In this document: positions 23,783-34,620 of the stretch, in pieces
Position numbering within the stretch: the stretch's first letter is position 1
How the letters are laid out: every line of letters begins with the position of its first letter
Origin: Gammaproteobacteria bacterium
GTDB lineage: Bacteria; Pseudomonadota; Gammaproteobacteria; SZUA-229
Assembly: GCA_015488885.1 (NCBI GenBank)
Contig: WFMW01000062.1
Location: 1 to 41,686, forward strand
DNA length: 41,686 nucleotides
Reading direction: 5' to 3'
Position numbers and translations under genes: made by a program
Notes under the pieces: model-generated
What the model was told of the DNA's origin: nothing
What the model saw: only the letters and a program-made list of their open reading frames with translations
Database searches by the model: none

Positions 23783-26611
23783 ATGACTGATTACAAGCCG
23801 ACTCTCAATCTTCCTCATACCGACTTTCCCATGCGCGGCAACCTTGCCAGGCGCGAACCGGAAATACTCAAACAGTGGCAGCAGAACAAACTTTACCAGC
23901 AGATTCGCCAGCTTTGTGATGGCCGCCCGACGTTTGTGCTGCACGATGGCCCGCCGTATGCTAATGGCAATATTCATATTGGCCATGCCGTCAATAAAAT
24001 ACTCAAGGATATTATTATAAAAAGTCATACTCTGGATGGTTATGACGCACGCTATGTCCCCGGCTGGGACTGCCACGGCCTGCCGATTGAATTAATGGTC
24101 GAGAAAAAAGTCGGCAAACCCGGGCAAAAGGTCGATGCCAGAACCTTTCGTCAGCACTGCCGTGACTACGCGGCCAAACAGGTAGATGGTCAGCGCAGGG
24201 ACTTTATTCGCCTGGGGGTTCTGGGTGACTGGGACAAACCCTATCTCACCATGGACTACCGGTTCGAAGCGGATATTGTGCGTACGCTGGGTAAAATTAT
24301 CGATAAGGGCCATCTGCATCAGGGTAGCAAACCGGTACACTGGTGTCTGGATTGTGGTTCGGCACTGGCTGAAGCCGAAGTTGAATATCAGGATAAAGAA
24401 TCACCCGAAATTGATGTGATTTTCCGCGCTGTCAATGATGCCGACTTTGAACAGGCTTTTGACAGCACGGCGGGTGAAGGCCCGATTTGCGCGGTTATCT
24501 GGACAACAACACCGTGGACACTGCCTGCCAACCAGGCGGTAGCCGTGCATCCTGATTTTACCTATGAACTGATTCAGGTACATAGCGAATATGGCCCATT
24601 GCGGCTGATTCTGGAACAGTCGCTGGCTGTCTCTGCCTTGCAGCGTTATGGCTTAAGCGATACCAGAGTGTTAGCAAGCGTAACTGGGCAGCGACTTGAA
24701 AACTTAAATGTACAGCATCCTTTTTATGCCAGACATGTCCCGGTCATACTGGGACAGCACGTTACCACTGAAACCGGCACCGGCGCTGTACACACCGCTC
24801 CCGGCCATGGCCAGGACGATTACATTGTTGGTCTGGCTTATAACCTTGACGTTTACAATCCGGTTGGCGGCAACGGGGTATTTCTACCCGACACCGAGTT
24901 ATTTGCCGGTAAACACGTCAATAAAGTCTATCCTGAAATGCTGGAAATTCTGCAGGCCAATCATGTCCTGCTCAGCCATGGAAAAATCCAGCACAGCTAC
25001 CCCTGCTGCTGGCGGCACAAAACCCCAATTATCTTCCGCGCCACCCCGCAGTGGTTTATTAGCATGGACCAGTCCGGCTTACGTCAGCAGGCGCTCAAAG
25101 CCATTGGCGACACCACCTGGTTACCCGACTGGGGTCAGGCGCGTATCGAAGGCATGGTGAAAAACCGCCCCGACTGGTGTATCTCGCGCCAGCGTACCTG
25201 GGGAGTACCGATTACCCTGTTCACCCATAAAGAAACCGGTGCCCTGCATCCTGACACCAGCAGAATTATTGAACAGGTGGCCGAGTTAATCGAAGTGGAA
25301 GGTATCGAAGCCTGGTTTTCGCGTGATGCCGAGGCGTTGATTGGTGACGATGCCGAATATTACGATAAAGTCACCGACACACTGGATGTCTGGTTTGATT
25401 CGGGCGTAACCCATGCCTGCGTCTTAAATCAGCGCAGCAAATTAAGCTTTCCTGCCGACCTGTATCTGGAAGGATCCGACCAGCATCGCGGCTGGTTCCA
25501 GTCATCACTGCTGACCTCCACCGCTATTCACGGTACTGCACCCTACAAAACCGTACTCACCCACGGTTTTACCGTTGACGCCAGGGGCAAGAAAATGTCC
25601 AAATCGCTGGGTAATGTGGTGGCACCCCAGAAAATTGTCGGTAGTCTGGGGGCGGATATTTTACGCCTGTGGGTAGCCAGCAGTGATTACAGCAATGAAA
25701 TGACGGTGTCCGATGAAATTCTTAAACGCAGTGCCGATTCCTACCGCCGCATTCGTAATACGGCACGCTTTCTGCTGGCTAATCTCCACGGCTTTGACCC
25801 GGCCACGGATATGATTGCTACGGCAAAGATGCTGCCGCTTGACCGCTGGGCAATAGCCAGGGCACTGGCTCTGCAAACCGACATCATTGCTGCCTATAAA
25901 GACTTTAATTTTCATTTGATTTATCAAAAACTACAGCATTTCTGTACACTGGATATGGGTGGTTTTTATCTGGATATTATCAAAGACCGGCAATATACCA
26001 CGCAGCAAAACAGCCTGGCCCGACGTTCAGCACAAACCGCGCTGTATCATATTGTGGAAGCCCTGTGCCGCTGGATAGCCCCTATTCTAAGCTTTACTGC
26101 CGATGAATTATGGCAGGCTATGCCGGGTGAACATTCTGCCTCGGTATTGCTGGAAAACTGGTATCCTGATCTCACCGAACTGAATGCAGACACCACCTAC
26201 AATATGCCCTTCTGGCAAACGGTTATGGAAGTGCGCGCTGTGGTCAGCAAGGAACTGGAAACCCTGCGCAGTAATAAAATTATCGGTTCATCACTGGATG
26301 CCGAAGTCACATTGTATTGTGATGAAGCCATGCTGGACGTACTTAATCATCTTGGTGATGAATTACGCTTTGTTCTAATTACCTCTCAGGCCAATGTTAA
26401 ACCGATACAGGATGCCGATGAAAGCTGCATCGAAGTTGTCACCAGCGCCGGTGCCCGGCTGAAAATTTCAGCCCTCGCTTCGGCACAGAAAAAATGTGTC
26501 CGCTGCTGGCATCACCGCAGCGACGTTGGCGACAATAGCGAACACCCTGAACTGTGTGGGCGCTGTGTAGAAAATGTTATCGGCAGCGGCGAGAAACGCT
26601 TATATGCCTGA
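23783..26611 (+). CDS. ileS: isoleucyl-tRNA synthetase
   Basis: A 942-residue class I synthetase charging tRNA-Ile. It has HIGH (65-68) in [16 protein letters not shown] near 604-608, the editing (CP1) domain between them, and a C-terminal zinc finger (CVRCWHH and CGRC near 905-935) typical of the bacterial type. Length is normal. It is part of the ribF-ileS-lspA-fkpB-ispH run, with about 35 bases to lspA. Confidence 0.97.
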   Translation: MTDYKPTLNLPHTDFPMRGNLARREPEILKQWQQNKLYQQIRQLCDGRPTFVLHDGPPYANGNIHIGHAVNKILKDIIIKSHTLDGYDARYVPGWDCHGLPIELMVEKKVGKPGQKVDARTFRQHCRDYAAKQVDGQRRDFIRLGVLGDWDKPYLTMDYRFEADIVRTLGKIIDKGHLHQGSKPVHWCLDCGSALAEAEVEYQDKESPEIDVIFRAVNDADFEQAFDSTAGEGPICAVIWTTTPWTLPANQAVAVHPDFTYELIQVHSEYGPLRLILEQSLAVSALQRYGLSDTRVLASVTGQRLENLNVQHPFYARHVPVILGQHVTTETGTGAVHTAPGHGQDDYIVGLAYNLDVYNPVGGNGVFLPDTELFAGKHVNKVYPEMLEILQANHVLLSHGKIQHSYPCCWRHKTPIIFRATPQWFISMDQSGLRQQALKAIGDTTWLPDWGQARIEGMVKNRPDWCISRQRTWGVPITLFTHKETGALHPDTSRIIEQVAELIEVEGIEAWFSRDAEALIGDDAEYYDKVTDTLDVWFDSGVTHACVLNQRSKLSFPADLYLEGSDQHRGWFQSSLLTSTAIHGTAPYKTVLTHGFTVDARGKKMSKSLGNVVAPQKIVGSLGADILRLWVASSDYSNEMTVSDEILKRSADSYRRIRNTARFLLANLHGFDPATDMIATAKMLPLDRWAIARALALQTDIIAAYKDFNFHLIYQKLQHFCTLDMGGFYLDIIKDRQYTTQQNSLARRSAQTALYHIVEALCRWIAPILSFTADELWQAMPGEHSASVLLENWYPDLTELNADTTYNMPFWQTVMEVRAVVSKELETLRSNKIIGSSLDAEVTLYCDEAMLDVLNHLGDELRFVLITSQANVKPIQDADESCIEVVTSAGARLKISALASAQKKCVRCWHHRSDVGDNSEHPELCGRCVENVIGSGEKRLYA

Positions 26612-26647
26612 TTCAACCATCTTTAACCTGATTATTGGAACGGTTTG

Positions 26648-27142
26648 ATGAAATGGTTATGGCTGTCGGCACTGACTATTGTGCTTGATCAAATCAGCAA
26701 ACAAATGGCGCAGACCGCGTTATCCCTCCACCAGCCTGTGGCAGTGATGCCCGGCTTTAACTTTACCCTGTATTATAATCAGGGCGCTGCGTTCAGCTTT
26801 CTGGATAATGCCGGCGGCTGGCAACGCTGGTTTTTTGTGTCACTGTCCACCGCCATCAGTATTGGCCTGCTGGTCTGGCTAAAAAATATCAGCGCGGGCA
26901 AAACACCGCCGCAGCATTTATTGCAGGCGGCAATTGCGCTGGTGCTAGGTGGGGCTATTGGTAATTTAATCGACCGCGTTTTATACGGTCAGGTTACCGA
27001 CTTTATACAGGTTTATTACACCAGCCATTACTTCCCGGCTTTTAATATTGCCGATTCCGCCATAACATTAGGGGCAGGCCTGCTTATTCTGGATATGCTG
27101 TTAAGCAGTCATAACCAGCAACCGGATCAACATCAACCATAA
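26648..27142 (+). CDS. lspA: lipoprotein signal peptidase (signal peptidase II)
   Basis: A 164-residue inner-membrane aspartic protease that removes lipoprotein signal peptides. The catalytic Asp motifs are GNLIDR (near 111-116) and FNIADS (near 136-141), with four hydrophobic helices. GGAA lies 7 bases before ATG 26648; a TTG just ahead is in frame but unneeded. It lies four bases before fkpB. Confidence 0.95.
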   Translation: MKWLWLSALTIVLDQISKQMAQTALSLHQPVAVMPGFNFTLYYNQGAAFSFLDNAGGWQRWFFVSLSTAISIGLLVWLKNISAGKTPPQHLLQAAIALVLGGAIGNLIDRVLYGQVTDFIQVYYTSHYFPAFNIADSAITLGAGLLILDMLLSSHNQQPDQHQP

Positions 27143-27146
27143 GACC

Positions 27147-27620
27147 ATGACAGATACCATAACCATGCATAGCCTGGTGTTAATGCACTACAGCATCAGC
27201 CTGACTGATGGCCGTTTAATTGAAAGCAGTTTCGATTCCGACCCCGTAGAAATTACCATGGGACATGGCGATTTAACCGACGGCATGCAACTGGCCATTT
27301 TTGGCCTTAAAGAAGGCGACAAACAAACCCTGACACTAACTCCTGAACAGGGTTTTGGTTATCGTGATGAAAATAATATTCGAGACCTGCCCAGTAGTGA
27401 TTTTCCTGCCGACATGGCACCTGAATCTGGCCTGGCCTTTTCCTTTGAATCACCCGAGGGTGAAGAACTGCCCGGTACCGTTATTAGCATAACAGGTGAC
27501 CAGGTTAAAGTGGATTTTAACCACCCGTTAGCCGGTCAGGAACTTGTCTTTACTGTCGAGATTCTGGGCATCAATAATACGCAGACTGAAATGCCTCACT
27601 CATCACCTCAGCAATCATGA
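27147..27620 (+). CDS. fkpB: FKBP-type peptidyl-prolyl isomerase (SlpA/FkpB)
   Basis: A 157-residue SlyD/FkpB-like isomerase. The FKBP half-sites YSISLTDGRLIESSF and GDLTDGMQLAIFGLKEGDK flank an inserted chaperone flap (about 75-125), and the last strand reads FTVEILGI. It lacks the His-rich metal tail of SlyD. It lies between lspA and ispH as in many gammaproteobacteria. An alternative start 18 bases downstream (MHSLVLMHYS) is possible. Confidence 0.92.
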   Translation: MTDTITMHSLVLMHYSISLTDGRLIESSFDSDPVEITMGHGDLTDGMQLAIFGLKEGDKQTLTLTPEQGFGYRDENNIRDLPSSDFPADMAPESGLAFSFESPEGEELPGTVISITGDQVKVDFNHPLAGQELVFTVEILGINNTQTEMPHSSPQQS

Positions 27621-27629
27621 ACATCTAAC

Positions 27630-28565
27630 ATGAATATCTATCTTGCTAACCCGCGTGGTTTCTGTGCCGGTGTTGACCGCGCCATAGACATTGTTGAACG
27701 CGCACTGGAAATTTTCTCCGCACCGATCTATGTGCGTCATGAAGTGGTGCATAACCGTTATGTGGTCAACAATCTGAAACATAAAGGCGCGGTTTTTGTT
27801 GAGGAGCTGGATGATATTCCCGACGGTGCCACAGTTATCTTCAGCGCTCACGGCGTACCCCAACAGGTACAGAAGAACGCACAACAAAGAAACCTGCGTA
27901 TTTTTGATGCCACCTGCCCGCTGGTTACCAAAGTCCACCTCGAAGTGGCCCGCCATGCCCGCAACCATGAAGATGTTATTCTTATCGGCCATGCCGGCCA
28001 TCCGGAAGTGGAAGGCACATTAGGGCAATACCCCCCCAACCCGTACAGCAAAATTTATCTAATCGAAACACTCGATGATGTTAACCGACTCAAGGTAAAC
28101 CATCCTCAGGCACTGGCTTATGTCACCCAGACCACATTATCCGTCGATGACACCAAAAACATCGTTGCCGCTTTACAGACAAAATACCCCGCTATGCAAA
28201 GCCCAAGAAAAGATGACATCTGTTATGCCACACAAAATCGACAGGATGCTGTCAGAGTGCTTGCCGATAATGTCGATGTTTTTCTGGTAATCGGCTCCGC
28301 GAACAGCTCCAACTCCAATCGCCTGCGTGAATTAGCCGAAAAACAACAGGTACGTGCCTATTTAATTGATGACGTTGAAGATATTAACCAGACATGGTTT
28401 GAAAACGCAGACTCCATCGGTATTACGGCAGGCGCATCCGCGCCTGAAGTTCTGGTTCAAGGTGTTATCACCCAGCTGGAAGACCTGTTTGACACCACTA
28501 TCATTACCAATAAAAAAGCAACTGAAAATGTTCATTTTCAATTACCTGTAGCCTTGCGTAAGTAA
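27630..28565 (+). CDS. ispH: 4-hydroxy-3-methylbut-2-enyl diphosphate reductase
   Basis: A 311-residue iron-sulfur enzyme making IPP and DMAPP, the last step of the MEP isoprenoid route. Three cluster Cys residues (C12, C96, C198) and the proton-relay E126 in [10 protein letters not shown], with TQTTLS, are all in place. The N-terminus [18 protein letters not shown] is typical. It is convergent with pilE, leaving 27 bases between stops and no obvious terminator. Confidence 0.97.
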   Translation: MNIYLANPRGFCAGVDRAIDIVERALEIFSAPIYVRHEVVHNRYVVNNLKHKGAVFVEELDDIPDGATVIFSAHGVPQQVQKNAQQRNLRIFDATCPLVTKVHLEVARHARNHEDVILIGHAGHPEVEGTLGQYPPNPYSKIYLIETLDDVNRLKVNHPQALAYVTQTTLSVDDTKNIVAALQTKYPAMQSPRKDDICYATQNRQDAVRVLADNVDVFLVIGSANSSNSNRLRELAEKQQVRAYLIDDVEDINQTWFENADSIGITAGASAPEVLVQGVITQLEDLFDTTIITNKKATENVHFQLPVALRK

Positions 28566-28592
28566 ATCCTGCATGAGTAAACCGATGCAAAT

Positions 28593-28988
28593 CTACCAGC
28601 AATTCGCTGGCGTTTTTTGCCCGGTCTGAGTCAGGGTTAAAGTACCACAACTGTCCGTTGTCTGTGAACCTGTTGGCACAGCCATGAGCGTATAAGCCGA
28701 CGCTGAGACTGCTGATAACGATAAGGTATAATAGGCCGTTCCCGTGCGCGGCGATGCGGTAAACGGTAGTGCTACTGCCGTGCCCGATGTATCCTGATCA
28801 TATCGGTTATTCACCGTAAAGAAACGTTCCATAAAGCTGGACAACTCCATCAAATCTGCCTGTGCATCCGCACGTCTGCTTTTTTGCATACTGGCCTGAT
28901 AACTGGGATAAGCCACACCAGCAAGAATCCCTACTATTGCAATCACAATCATCAATTCAATCAGCGTAAACCCTTTGTTTTTTATCAT
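28593..28988 (-). CDS. pilE: minor type IV pilin PilE
   Basis: A 131-residue prepilin with a short leader (MIKNKG) before FTLIELMIVIAIVGILAGVAYP, the PilD cleavage and N-methylation site. The globular part ends with a Cys pair (DSCGTL and PANCW), usual for PilE. The chosen ATG (28988) is 3 bases past the pilY2 stop; ATG 28994 overlaps that stop and is also possible. It is the last gene of the fimU-pilVWXY1Y2E operon, which primes pilus assembly in the P. aeruginosa model. Confidence 0.92.
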   Translation of the reverse strand: MIKNKGFTLIELMIVIAIVGILAGVAYPSYQASMQKSRRADAQADLMELSSFMERFFTVNNRYDQDTSGTAVALPFTASPRTGTAYYTLSLSAVSASAYTLMAVPTGSQTTDSCGTLTLTQTGQKTPANCW

Positions 28989-28990
28989 GA

Positions 28991-29326
28991 TCATTCTACC
29001 CATATCCGGGTTACTCGCCCCATCTTTTCGTTGAATGCCTTCTCAACATTATAGTGAACCGACATGCCTTGCTGCAAATCACCAGGGCCAAGTGAACCCG
29101 TACCATTAAGAATATATTTTTTATTATTGATCTGTATCCATCGGCCCTGTGGATCAACCTTGTCCACGGTACCGGTTATGCCAAACTCTGTTTTCAGTGT
29201 CGGCACAACTTTCCCGGTATGGAACGATGATACTCGCGTTACTGCCAGCACATTGCCGGTATTTATTAATATAAAACACAGGCTCATTAGCTTTAAACAG
29301 TTCATTAGTTTTACGTAATTCATCAT
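28991..29326 (-). CDS. pilY2: PilY2-like small secreted protein
   Basis: A 111-residue protein in the PilY2 position, with a hydrophobic signal segment (about 8-28, LMSLCFILINTGNVLAV) and a beta-rich mature part (GTVDKVDPQGRWIQINNKKYIL, then MGRVTRIWVE). A strong AGGAGG lies 6 bases before ATG 29326; a second ATG follows at once. It begins 10 bases after the pilY1 stop. The name rests on order and size; sequence similarity is not certain to me. Confidence 0.78.
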   Translation of the reverse strand: MMNYVKLMNCLKLMSLCFILINTGNVLAVTRVSSFHTGKVVPTLKTEFGITGTVDKVDPQGRWIQINNKKYILNGTGSLGPGDLQQGMSVHYNVEKAFNEKMGRVTRIWVE

Positions 29327-29336
29327 TATTAACCTC

Positions 29337-32300
29337 CTAACGAATGATTTCTCGCCAGGATAGGCGACCTGATCTTGATTGCACACTCTCTGAAATAACC
29401 CTCGTATCACCTGAACTTTCATTTCCTACTTTTAATTCTCGCGATTTTTTACGATCGGCTATGACGGTTGGCGTTGTCATAATATTGTCAATTTTAATAC
29501 CTGACACATATTTATTATTCACTTTATCTACCGTTGTAAAAGGCGAAACCACCAGTCGTCCACCAGTAAGATAATCAAGTTCCATTAGCCAGCTACTACC
29601 GCCTGACGCACAAGTACCGCTGCTTGGAATCAAGGTGGTGAAAACAAAACGTCCATCACGAATAATCGGGTTGAAGACCACCCGTTCACCCGTGGTAGGT
29701 AAATCTACATACCAGCCTTTTTTGGTGGCAAAATCAACAGCATTCTTACTCACAACCCGATAGGTATCCGTTCCACTGGTTACAGTCGATATGGTCTGCG
29801 CGACCAGTTGGCCACGTCCGGTCACAACAGCGGCATGATCCCAGATACCATAGATCGTCTGTCCTGCCGTGGTGGTAATATCACCCAGCCCAAGGTACTG
29901 GCCGGTTGCAAAACCAACCATATACCCGCCTCTGGGACTGGGCGTCACCAGAGGTGCAGTAGTAATGGGCTGCACAGTACCGCCGGCATCCTTTGCGGTA
30001 TATAAAGGCACCGGTACGGCTGTGGTACCATAAGCTACTGTCCAGTTTGATGAAGAGGGATCGGATAAATCAAACTTCCACATATTCCCCAGCAGATCAC
30101 CGGCATACACGGTATCAACACGACCATCACCGGTGGTATCGACGGGTCGTGGGGTAGCCAGGCCATTCGGGCTCGATACAGAACCTGCTTTGGTATCAAT
30201 CTTGATGTAATCGGTTCCCGCAATCCATGCATTATTCACCCCGGTAGGCCCCTGCAGAAACAGAATATAAAGATAAGCATGACCCGTGGTACTGGCATGG
30301 CCATCTGCCGCTGTATTATTATAGCCATTACCAACAATAAGTGCCCAGCGGCCATCTTCCATCCGGGCAATCTGTGCAGATTGATTGGTCTGGCGATTCA
30401 GTATTGACTGGTTAAAACTAAAACCAAGATCTGCATCATCCTCATCCGTAAACTCCCAGAGTGCAATATTTGCTGCATTGGCTTGCGTAAAACCTGTTGG
30501 ATCGGTGACATCCAGTGCAAAATAACCCTGCCCGCCCGCATTCAAGCCACTTGCCAGCACTGTTTTCCAGTTGGGCGTAGTATCATCACCCAGATTCGCA
30601 TCAGCGACTATCGGCGAGCCATCAACGAAATAACGGTGCGAAAGCGATGCGCCGTAGTGAGGATCAGTCAGATCACTCAAATGTGAATAAACGGCTCCGG
30701 GCACATAGGCAAGCTTTTCCGTACCACCGCTGCTAGCTGTGGTAGCACCAAAACCGTGTAACATCCCGTCATTTGCCCCCACATAGAGAATAGGGGAACG
30801 GCCAAGATGGGCGTTGCGGAATGCCGTGTATCCCGGCATTTCGCTATCATTATAGCCGGCAGCCGGTGGTCCCAGATAAAAAGGACTGGAATGAACAATA
30901 TCTCCCAGTTTACTGGAACGTGACCGGAAACCGGTAATTGGGTTACCACGTAAATAATTCACCCTGTCCTGACCACGTCCATCTGCGACCCCAAGTGCAT
31001 TGGCGTTTAGGAAATCCTTCTGCGTAGTATCAGTTTGTGCACTAATCGCCGTCCAGGTAAACGGAATACCCGCCCGGGTGCCGTGACTAAAGGTAATAAT
31101 CTTACGCGCACCGGGTAATTGTGCCGTCAATACCGTCCCGGCATCCCAGTCAGGTGTGGCACTTAGCACCCCGTTTGCATCAATAGATCTGGATAATAAC
31201 TGCCCGGTCCAGTCACCACTATTAAACCTCGCCTGATAAATATGACTATTCTGTGACAGAGAGGTTGAATTCGTTGCAGCCGAGGATGATGCCCCGGTTT
31301 TAGCCAGAATATCAGTAAAAATAGCATCAAATGCGGCCTGTAGTGAGGCTGTATCATTAGCCAGATAGGCACTGCCGGTTCCACCTGCTGTAGAAATCTG
31401 GTCTAGCGTGGTAGGGTCAACCCCGTAAGGTAAAGCGAAACCAATCATATAGGTTTCAACACCTTTTTGCTTAATACCAATCTGAGTATTTTTAAGTACA
31501 TCGGCAGCAGCAGCAACATCTGCTATAGCCGTTGCCGGATTGGAAACTGGATTACCATTTTGATCAGTCGAAGGCAGGCCATCGGTCAGTAAAGCAATAA
31601 AGTTTTTACCGCAGGATTCGGGCGGTTGTGATTGTGGCCCACCTTCATTCGCCGCAGTCAAATGCCCTTCAAAATAATCTTTTGCGGTTAATAAAGTCCC
31701 TTCCAGTGGCGTAAGACCGGCATTTTGTAATGGCAACGTTGGATCCGTGGGGCCATTATTGGTAAATTGTGATGTACCCAGTTTTATATTCAGCTTGCCA
31801 GCCTGAGTCGAATTGAGATCAGCAACAGGAGCATGTAGGTATCCCCGGCCAGGCGAGGAATTAGAAAACCACGTAGGACTAACTTGAACCGAAGCTAGAC
31901 GTGCACCAAAACCAGTAATACCTTGTGCCAGATCACTATCGGTTGGACCAAATGACCCCTTAAACCAGTAGTTAAGATAGGCAGAATCAGCCCGCGCATC
32001 GGATATCCCTTTTTTATGGTGGAAACATCTATAGTGTTTGCCAAGTCCACTTATTACTGTAAAGTTATATGGGTCTGGTTCAGGATTGGGTCCTTGATCC
32101 GAATAACAGTACGTTGTATCACCTGTTATTCCCCCTGTATGATAATAAGGTAGGGCTACATTGTAGTAGATATAATGCCCTGGATTATCTGCCTGCTCCA
32201 TCCTGTATTTCTTGGTTATGGATCCTCGATCACCCGTAAAAGTCGGGTCATAGTTAGCTGGATTATAACTGGCATCATAGGGTGAAGTATCCACGTTCCT

Positions 32301-32621
32301 TTTCACCACATTAGCTTGCTGATAAGCCATTAACCCCATATTTATTTTTCCCATGTAACGGCTAACCAAATCTTTGACCGCATGGCGGGCAATTTCTGAT
32401 TTGCTGTTTGGACTGGCACTACCCACTGCTGAACCATTGGCCGCTTCATCCATACTATTGGAATTATCCAGAATAACCAGCACATTCGCTTTTTGTGAGT
32501 TGGTTACAAATAGCGGAGCATTGGCCAGTGGAAGCAGTGCTGCGCTTGCTGATGAGCTCAGCACCAGCAAAAACAGGCTGGTATTGAATTGAAAAAATCT
32601 GTGACTGGCAATGGTTTTCAT
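29337..32621 (-). CDS. pilY1: PilY1, pilus-tip adhesin/assembly factor
   Basis: A 1094-residue secreted protein. The signal peptide (about 1-28) ends SSASAA. A von Willebrand A-like domain has MIDAS motif DNSNS (52-56). The C-terminal beta-propeller has a calcium loop DTTGDGRVD (near 827-835) as in P. aeruginosa PilY1, plus repeated blade sequences. PilY1 sits at the pilus tip and helps extension, adhesion and mechanosensing. Length is slightly below the P. aeruginosa protein. GGAGG precedes the ATG. Expression is coupled with the minor pilins. Confidence 0.93.
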   Translation of the reverse strand: MKTIASHRFFQFNTSLFLLVLSSSASAALLPLANAPLFVTNSQKANVLVILDNSNSMDEAANGSAVGSASPNSKSEIARHAVKDLVSRYMGKINMGLMAYQQANVVKRNVDTSPYDASYNPANYDPTFTGDRGSITKKYRMEQADNPGHYIYYNVALPYYHTGGITGDTTYCYSDQGPNPEPDPYNFTVISGLGKHYRCFHHKKGISDARADSAYLNYWFKGSFGPTDSDLAQGITGFGARLASVQVSPTWFSNSSPGRGYLHAPVADLNSTQAGKLNIKLGTSQFTNNGPTDPTLPLQNAGLTPLEGTLLTAKDYFEGHLTAANEGGPQSQPPESCGKNFIALLTDGLPSTDQNGNPVSNPATAIADVAAAADVLKNTQIGIKQKGVETYMIGFALPYGVDPTTLDQISTAGGTGSAYLANDTASLQAAFDAIFTDILAKTGASSSAATNSTSLSQNSHIYQARFNSGDWTGQLLSRSIDANGVLSATPDWDAGTVLTAQLPGARKIITFSHGTRAGIPFTWTAISAQTDTTQKDFLNANALGVADGRGQDRVNYLRGNPITGFRSRSSKLGDIVHSSPFYLGPPAAGYNDSEMPGYTAFRNAHLGRSPILYVGANDGMLHGFGATTASSGGTEKLAYVPGAVYSHLSDLTDPHYGASLSHRYFVDGSPIVADANLGDDTTPNWKTVLASGLNAGGQGYFALDVTDPTGFTQANAANIALWEFTDEDDADLGFSFNQSILNRQTNQSAQIARMEDGRWALIVGNGYNNTAADGHASTTGHAYLYILFLQGPTGVNNAWIAGTDYIKIDTKAGSVSSPNGLATPRPVDTTGDGRVDTVYAGDLLGNMWKFDLSDPSSSNWTVAYGTTAVPVPLYTAKDAGGTVQPITTAPLVTPSPRGGYMVGFATGQYLGLGDITTTAGQTIYGIWDHAAVVTGRGQLVAQTISTVTSGTDTYRVVSKNAVDFATKKGWYVDLPTTGERVVFNPIIRDGRFVFTTLIPSSGTCASGGSSWLMELDYLTGGRLVVSPFTTVDKVNNKYVSGIKIDNIMTTPTVIADRKKSRELKVGNESSGDTRVISESVQSRSGRLSWREIIR

Positions 32622-32686
32622 AATAATGCCTCCTCCATTTGATACGGCTAAACTATCATGGCAGGGTTAAAATACCTGCTGTTTTG

Positions 32687-33247
32687 TTAAGGTAAGATAT
32701 AAACTTCCTGTAATAATCGTTGCGCATTCTGTGTGCCACCATAACCGATTGTGGTAATCCGGTAGCAGTTTTTCCATGATGCCCACCCCGGGCCGATACA
32801 TTTTTTACCTTCAATTAAATATTGAGGCGGGCTGGATACGCCCGCAATGGCAGCAGCACCTGTTTTTGCTCCATAATTAATCGCGTGACCTATTTTCGCA
32901 GTATCTGCCCAGATTGATGGTGTCCAGCCTGCACATAAACCATTGGTACAACTTGCATCAAAGTTGGTCAGACCTGAAACGGGTGCTGTTCGTGAAGTAC
33001 AGCTGGTAGTGTTACAGGTAATATCCTTTTCACTGTCACGCAAGGCATCTTCTGCCGCCTGGAATGCGATATTACTATTTCGATAGTTACCTGCCATTTT
33101 CTCTTCCAGCGTTGTCGATTGCATCGCAGACAGACCAATAATAGTCATAATCAACAGCATAATAAGGCTTACAACAAGCACCGCACCCTGCTGCCTGTTA
33201 GCAACCATTGAACGAGAAACGGGATATTTAATCATGCTTAACCTCAT
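32687..33247 (-). CDS. pilX: minor type IV pilin assembly protein PilX
   Basis: A 186-residue protein with a prepilin-like N-terminus: RQQG before AVLVVSLIMLLIMTIIGLSAMQ, lacking the usual Phe+1 as PilX members do, and the conserved TTLEEKMAGNYRN following. It joins PilV, PilW, FimU and PilE in the tip complex. The ATG overlaps the pilW stop as ATGA. Confidence 0.9.
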   Translation of the reverse strand: MRLSMIKYPVSRSMVANRQQGAVLVVSLIMLLIMTIIGLSAMQSTTLEEKMAGNYRNSNIAFQAAEDALRDSEKDITCNTTSCTSRTAPVSGLTNFDASCTNGLCAGWTPSIWADTAKIGHAINYGAKTGAAAIAGVSSPPQYLIEGKKCIGPGWASWKNCYRITTIGYGGTQNAQRLLQEVYILP

Positions 33248-34023
33248 ACCAGCCGGTTACGCAAAGCGATAGTGATAGTGAAAACCTGATACAGACGATT
33301 ATCACCTGCTGTCACGGTAGTACCATTGTATTGATAGGTCTGTGCTGCCGAGGTAATGTTATCTTCCGGTGTTGTCACCAGCAGACTAAGACGAACACCA
33401 ACCACCTGCGCCCAGTCTGCAACATTACCTGCTGCGACAAAAAAGTTGGCCGCACCATCATTATTCGTATCAACGCCATAGCTAATCTGCATATTAGCAA
33501 CATCTTCAACCAGTGGCTGGCCACTTGTAACCGTTGGGCTTAATCGTGAGCAATAAAGATTTCTGACACCATTAACATCCGTTGCAATATAGAACTGATT
33601 AGTGACCATAGCAGGCGGGGTAGTTGAGGGAAATGCTGTACCTAGACAATCTACTGTGGTGCCATCTGTCGCAGCCTGAAAAGAAACTGAGATTTTATCT
33701 GAACCACCTGCCCCGGTTCCATCATTACCAGTCAAAGCTGGGGTTGCAAAGCCGGTAGAAAAAGTGGTGGTATCAGCAGGGTCTGCTTTAAAACCTGCCA
33801 TACGAATAATATCGCTCAGCTGATTAACCGCAAAGCGGCCATTATCCTGCAATCGTGACATATTATCCTGTATGGTATAGGACTGTCTGTTGGCAATAAA
33901 CATTTTATAAACACCGGCAATCAGAAACAGGCCAATCGCCATTGCGACCATAATCTCAACCAGGGTAAAGCCATGCTGGGATAAACAGGAACTGTGCTGG
34001 AAATGTCTATTTGCTTTGTACAT
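33244..34023 (-). CDS. pilW: minor type IV pilin assembly protein PilW
   Basis: A 259-residue prepilin: leader to SQHG, then FTLVEIMVAMAIGLFLIAGVYKMF and RLQDNGRFAVNQLSDIIRMAG, the PilW signature. AAGG lies about 9 bases before the ATG. It lies 21 bases after pilV and overlaps pilX by 4 bases. Confidence 0.92.
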   Translation of the reverse strand: MYKANRHFQHSSCLSQHGFTLVEIMVAMAIGLFLIAGVYKMFIANRQSYTIQDNMSRLQDNGRFAVNQLSDIIRMAGFKADPADTTTFSTGFATPALTGNDGTGAGGSDKISVSFQAATDGTTVDCLGTAFPSTTPPAMVTNQFYIATDVNGVRNLYCSRLSPTVTSGQPLVEDVANMQISYGVDTNNDGAANFFVAAGNVADWAQVVGVRLSLLVTTPEDNITSAAQTYQYNGTTVTAGDNRLYQVFTITIALRNRLV

Positions 34024-34044
34024 GAGTAAGCGCCTTATTCTGAA

Positions 34045-34620
34045 TTACTGGTAAGTAACCACAAAACGTTGCAGTGCTGCATTCCGGTTATCCAACCACC
34101 ATATTTTTATCGCATAAGCTGTACCACTATTGTCACAGGCTGGCGCAGTACTGGAGGCACCATCTATTGGGGTACTATCAAGACAGACAACACCTGAACC
34201 GGAAGGCAAAGTAGTACCGATAGCGCTATTCCAGAGTGATAAATCATTTTCCGCCATTTGTTTGGGAGTACAGCCGGTGGTTGTTTGACAGGTTGCAGTA
34301 ATAGCAGCAGTTGGATTATTGTAATTACCCGCAGTGAAAGCAATATTATTTATCCGTATACGATCGGCCATATCAGCCGCAAACAGTGTTGCCTGTGAAC
34401 GTTTGAGCGCAGAATGATTACTGCGCAGTCCAGTGACCTGCATACCAGAAATGCCCAACAAACCTACTGCCAGTATAACCAGTGAAACCAGCACCTCTAT
34501 AAGCGTAAAACCTCTGCCCGAAAAAATAGCCCGATGTAAGCCTGGGGTTCCGGTATTAACTGGGGCGGTATTAACCGGGCAATTAATCTTCAATGGCAAA
34601 TTAGAATATTTTTTTATCAT
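34045..34620 (-). CDS. pilV: minor type IV pilin PilV
   Basis: A 191-residue prepilin with an unusually long leader of about 36 residues ending SGRG before FTLIEVLVSLVILAVGLLGISGMQ. ATLFAADMADRIR is typical of PilV. The long leader suggests a downstream start could be used, but no ATG lies between 34620 and the cleavage site; the ATG overlaps the fimU stop as ATGA, which supports it. Confidence 0.9.
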   Translation of the reverse strand: MIKKYSNLPLKINCPVNTAPVNTGTPGLHRAIFSGRGFTLIEVLVSLVILAVGLLGISGMQVTGLRSNHSALKRSQATLFAADMADRIRINNIAFTAGNYNNPTAAITATCQTTTGCTPKQMAENDLSLWNSAIGTTLPSGSGVVCLDSTPIDGASSTAPACDNSGTAYAIKIWWLDNRNAALQRFVVTYQ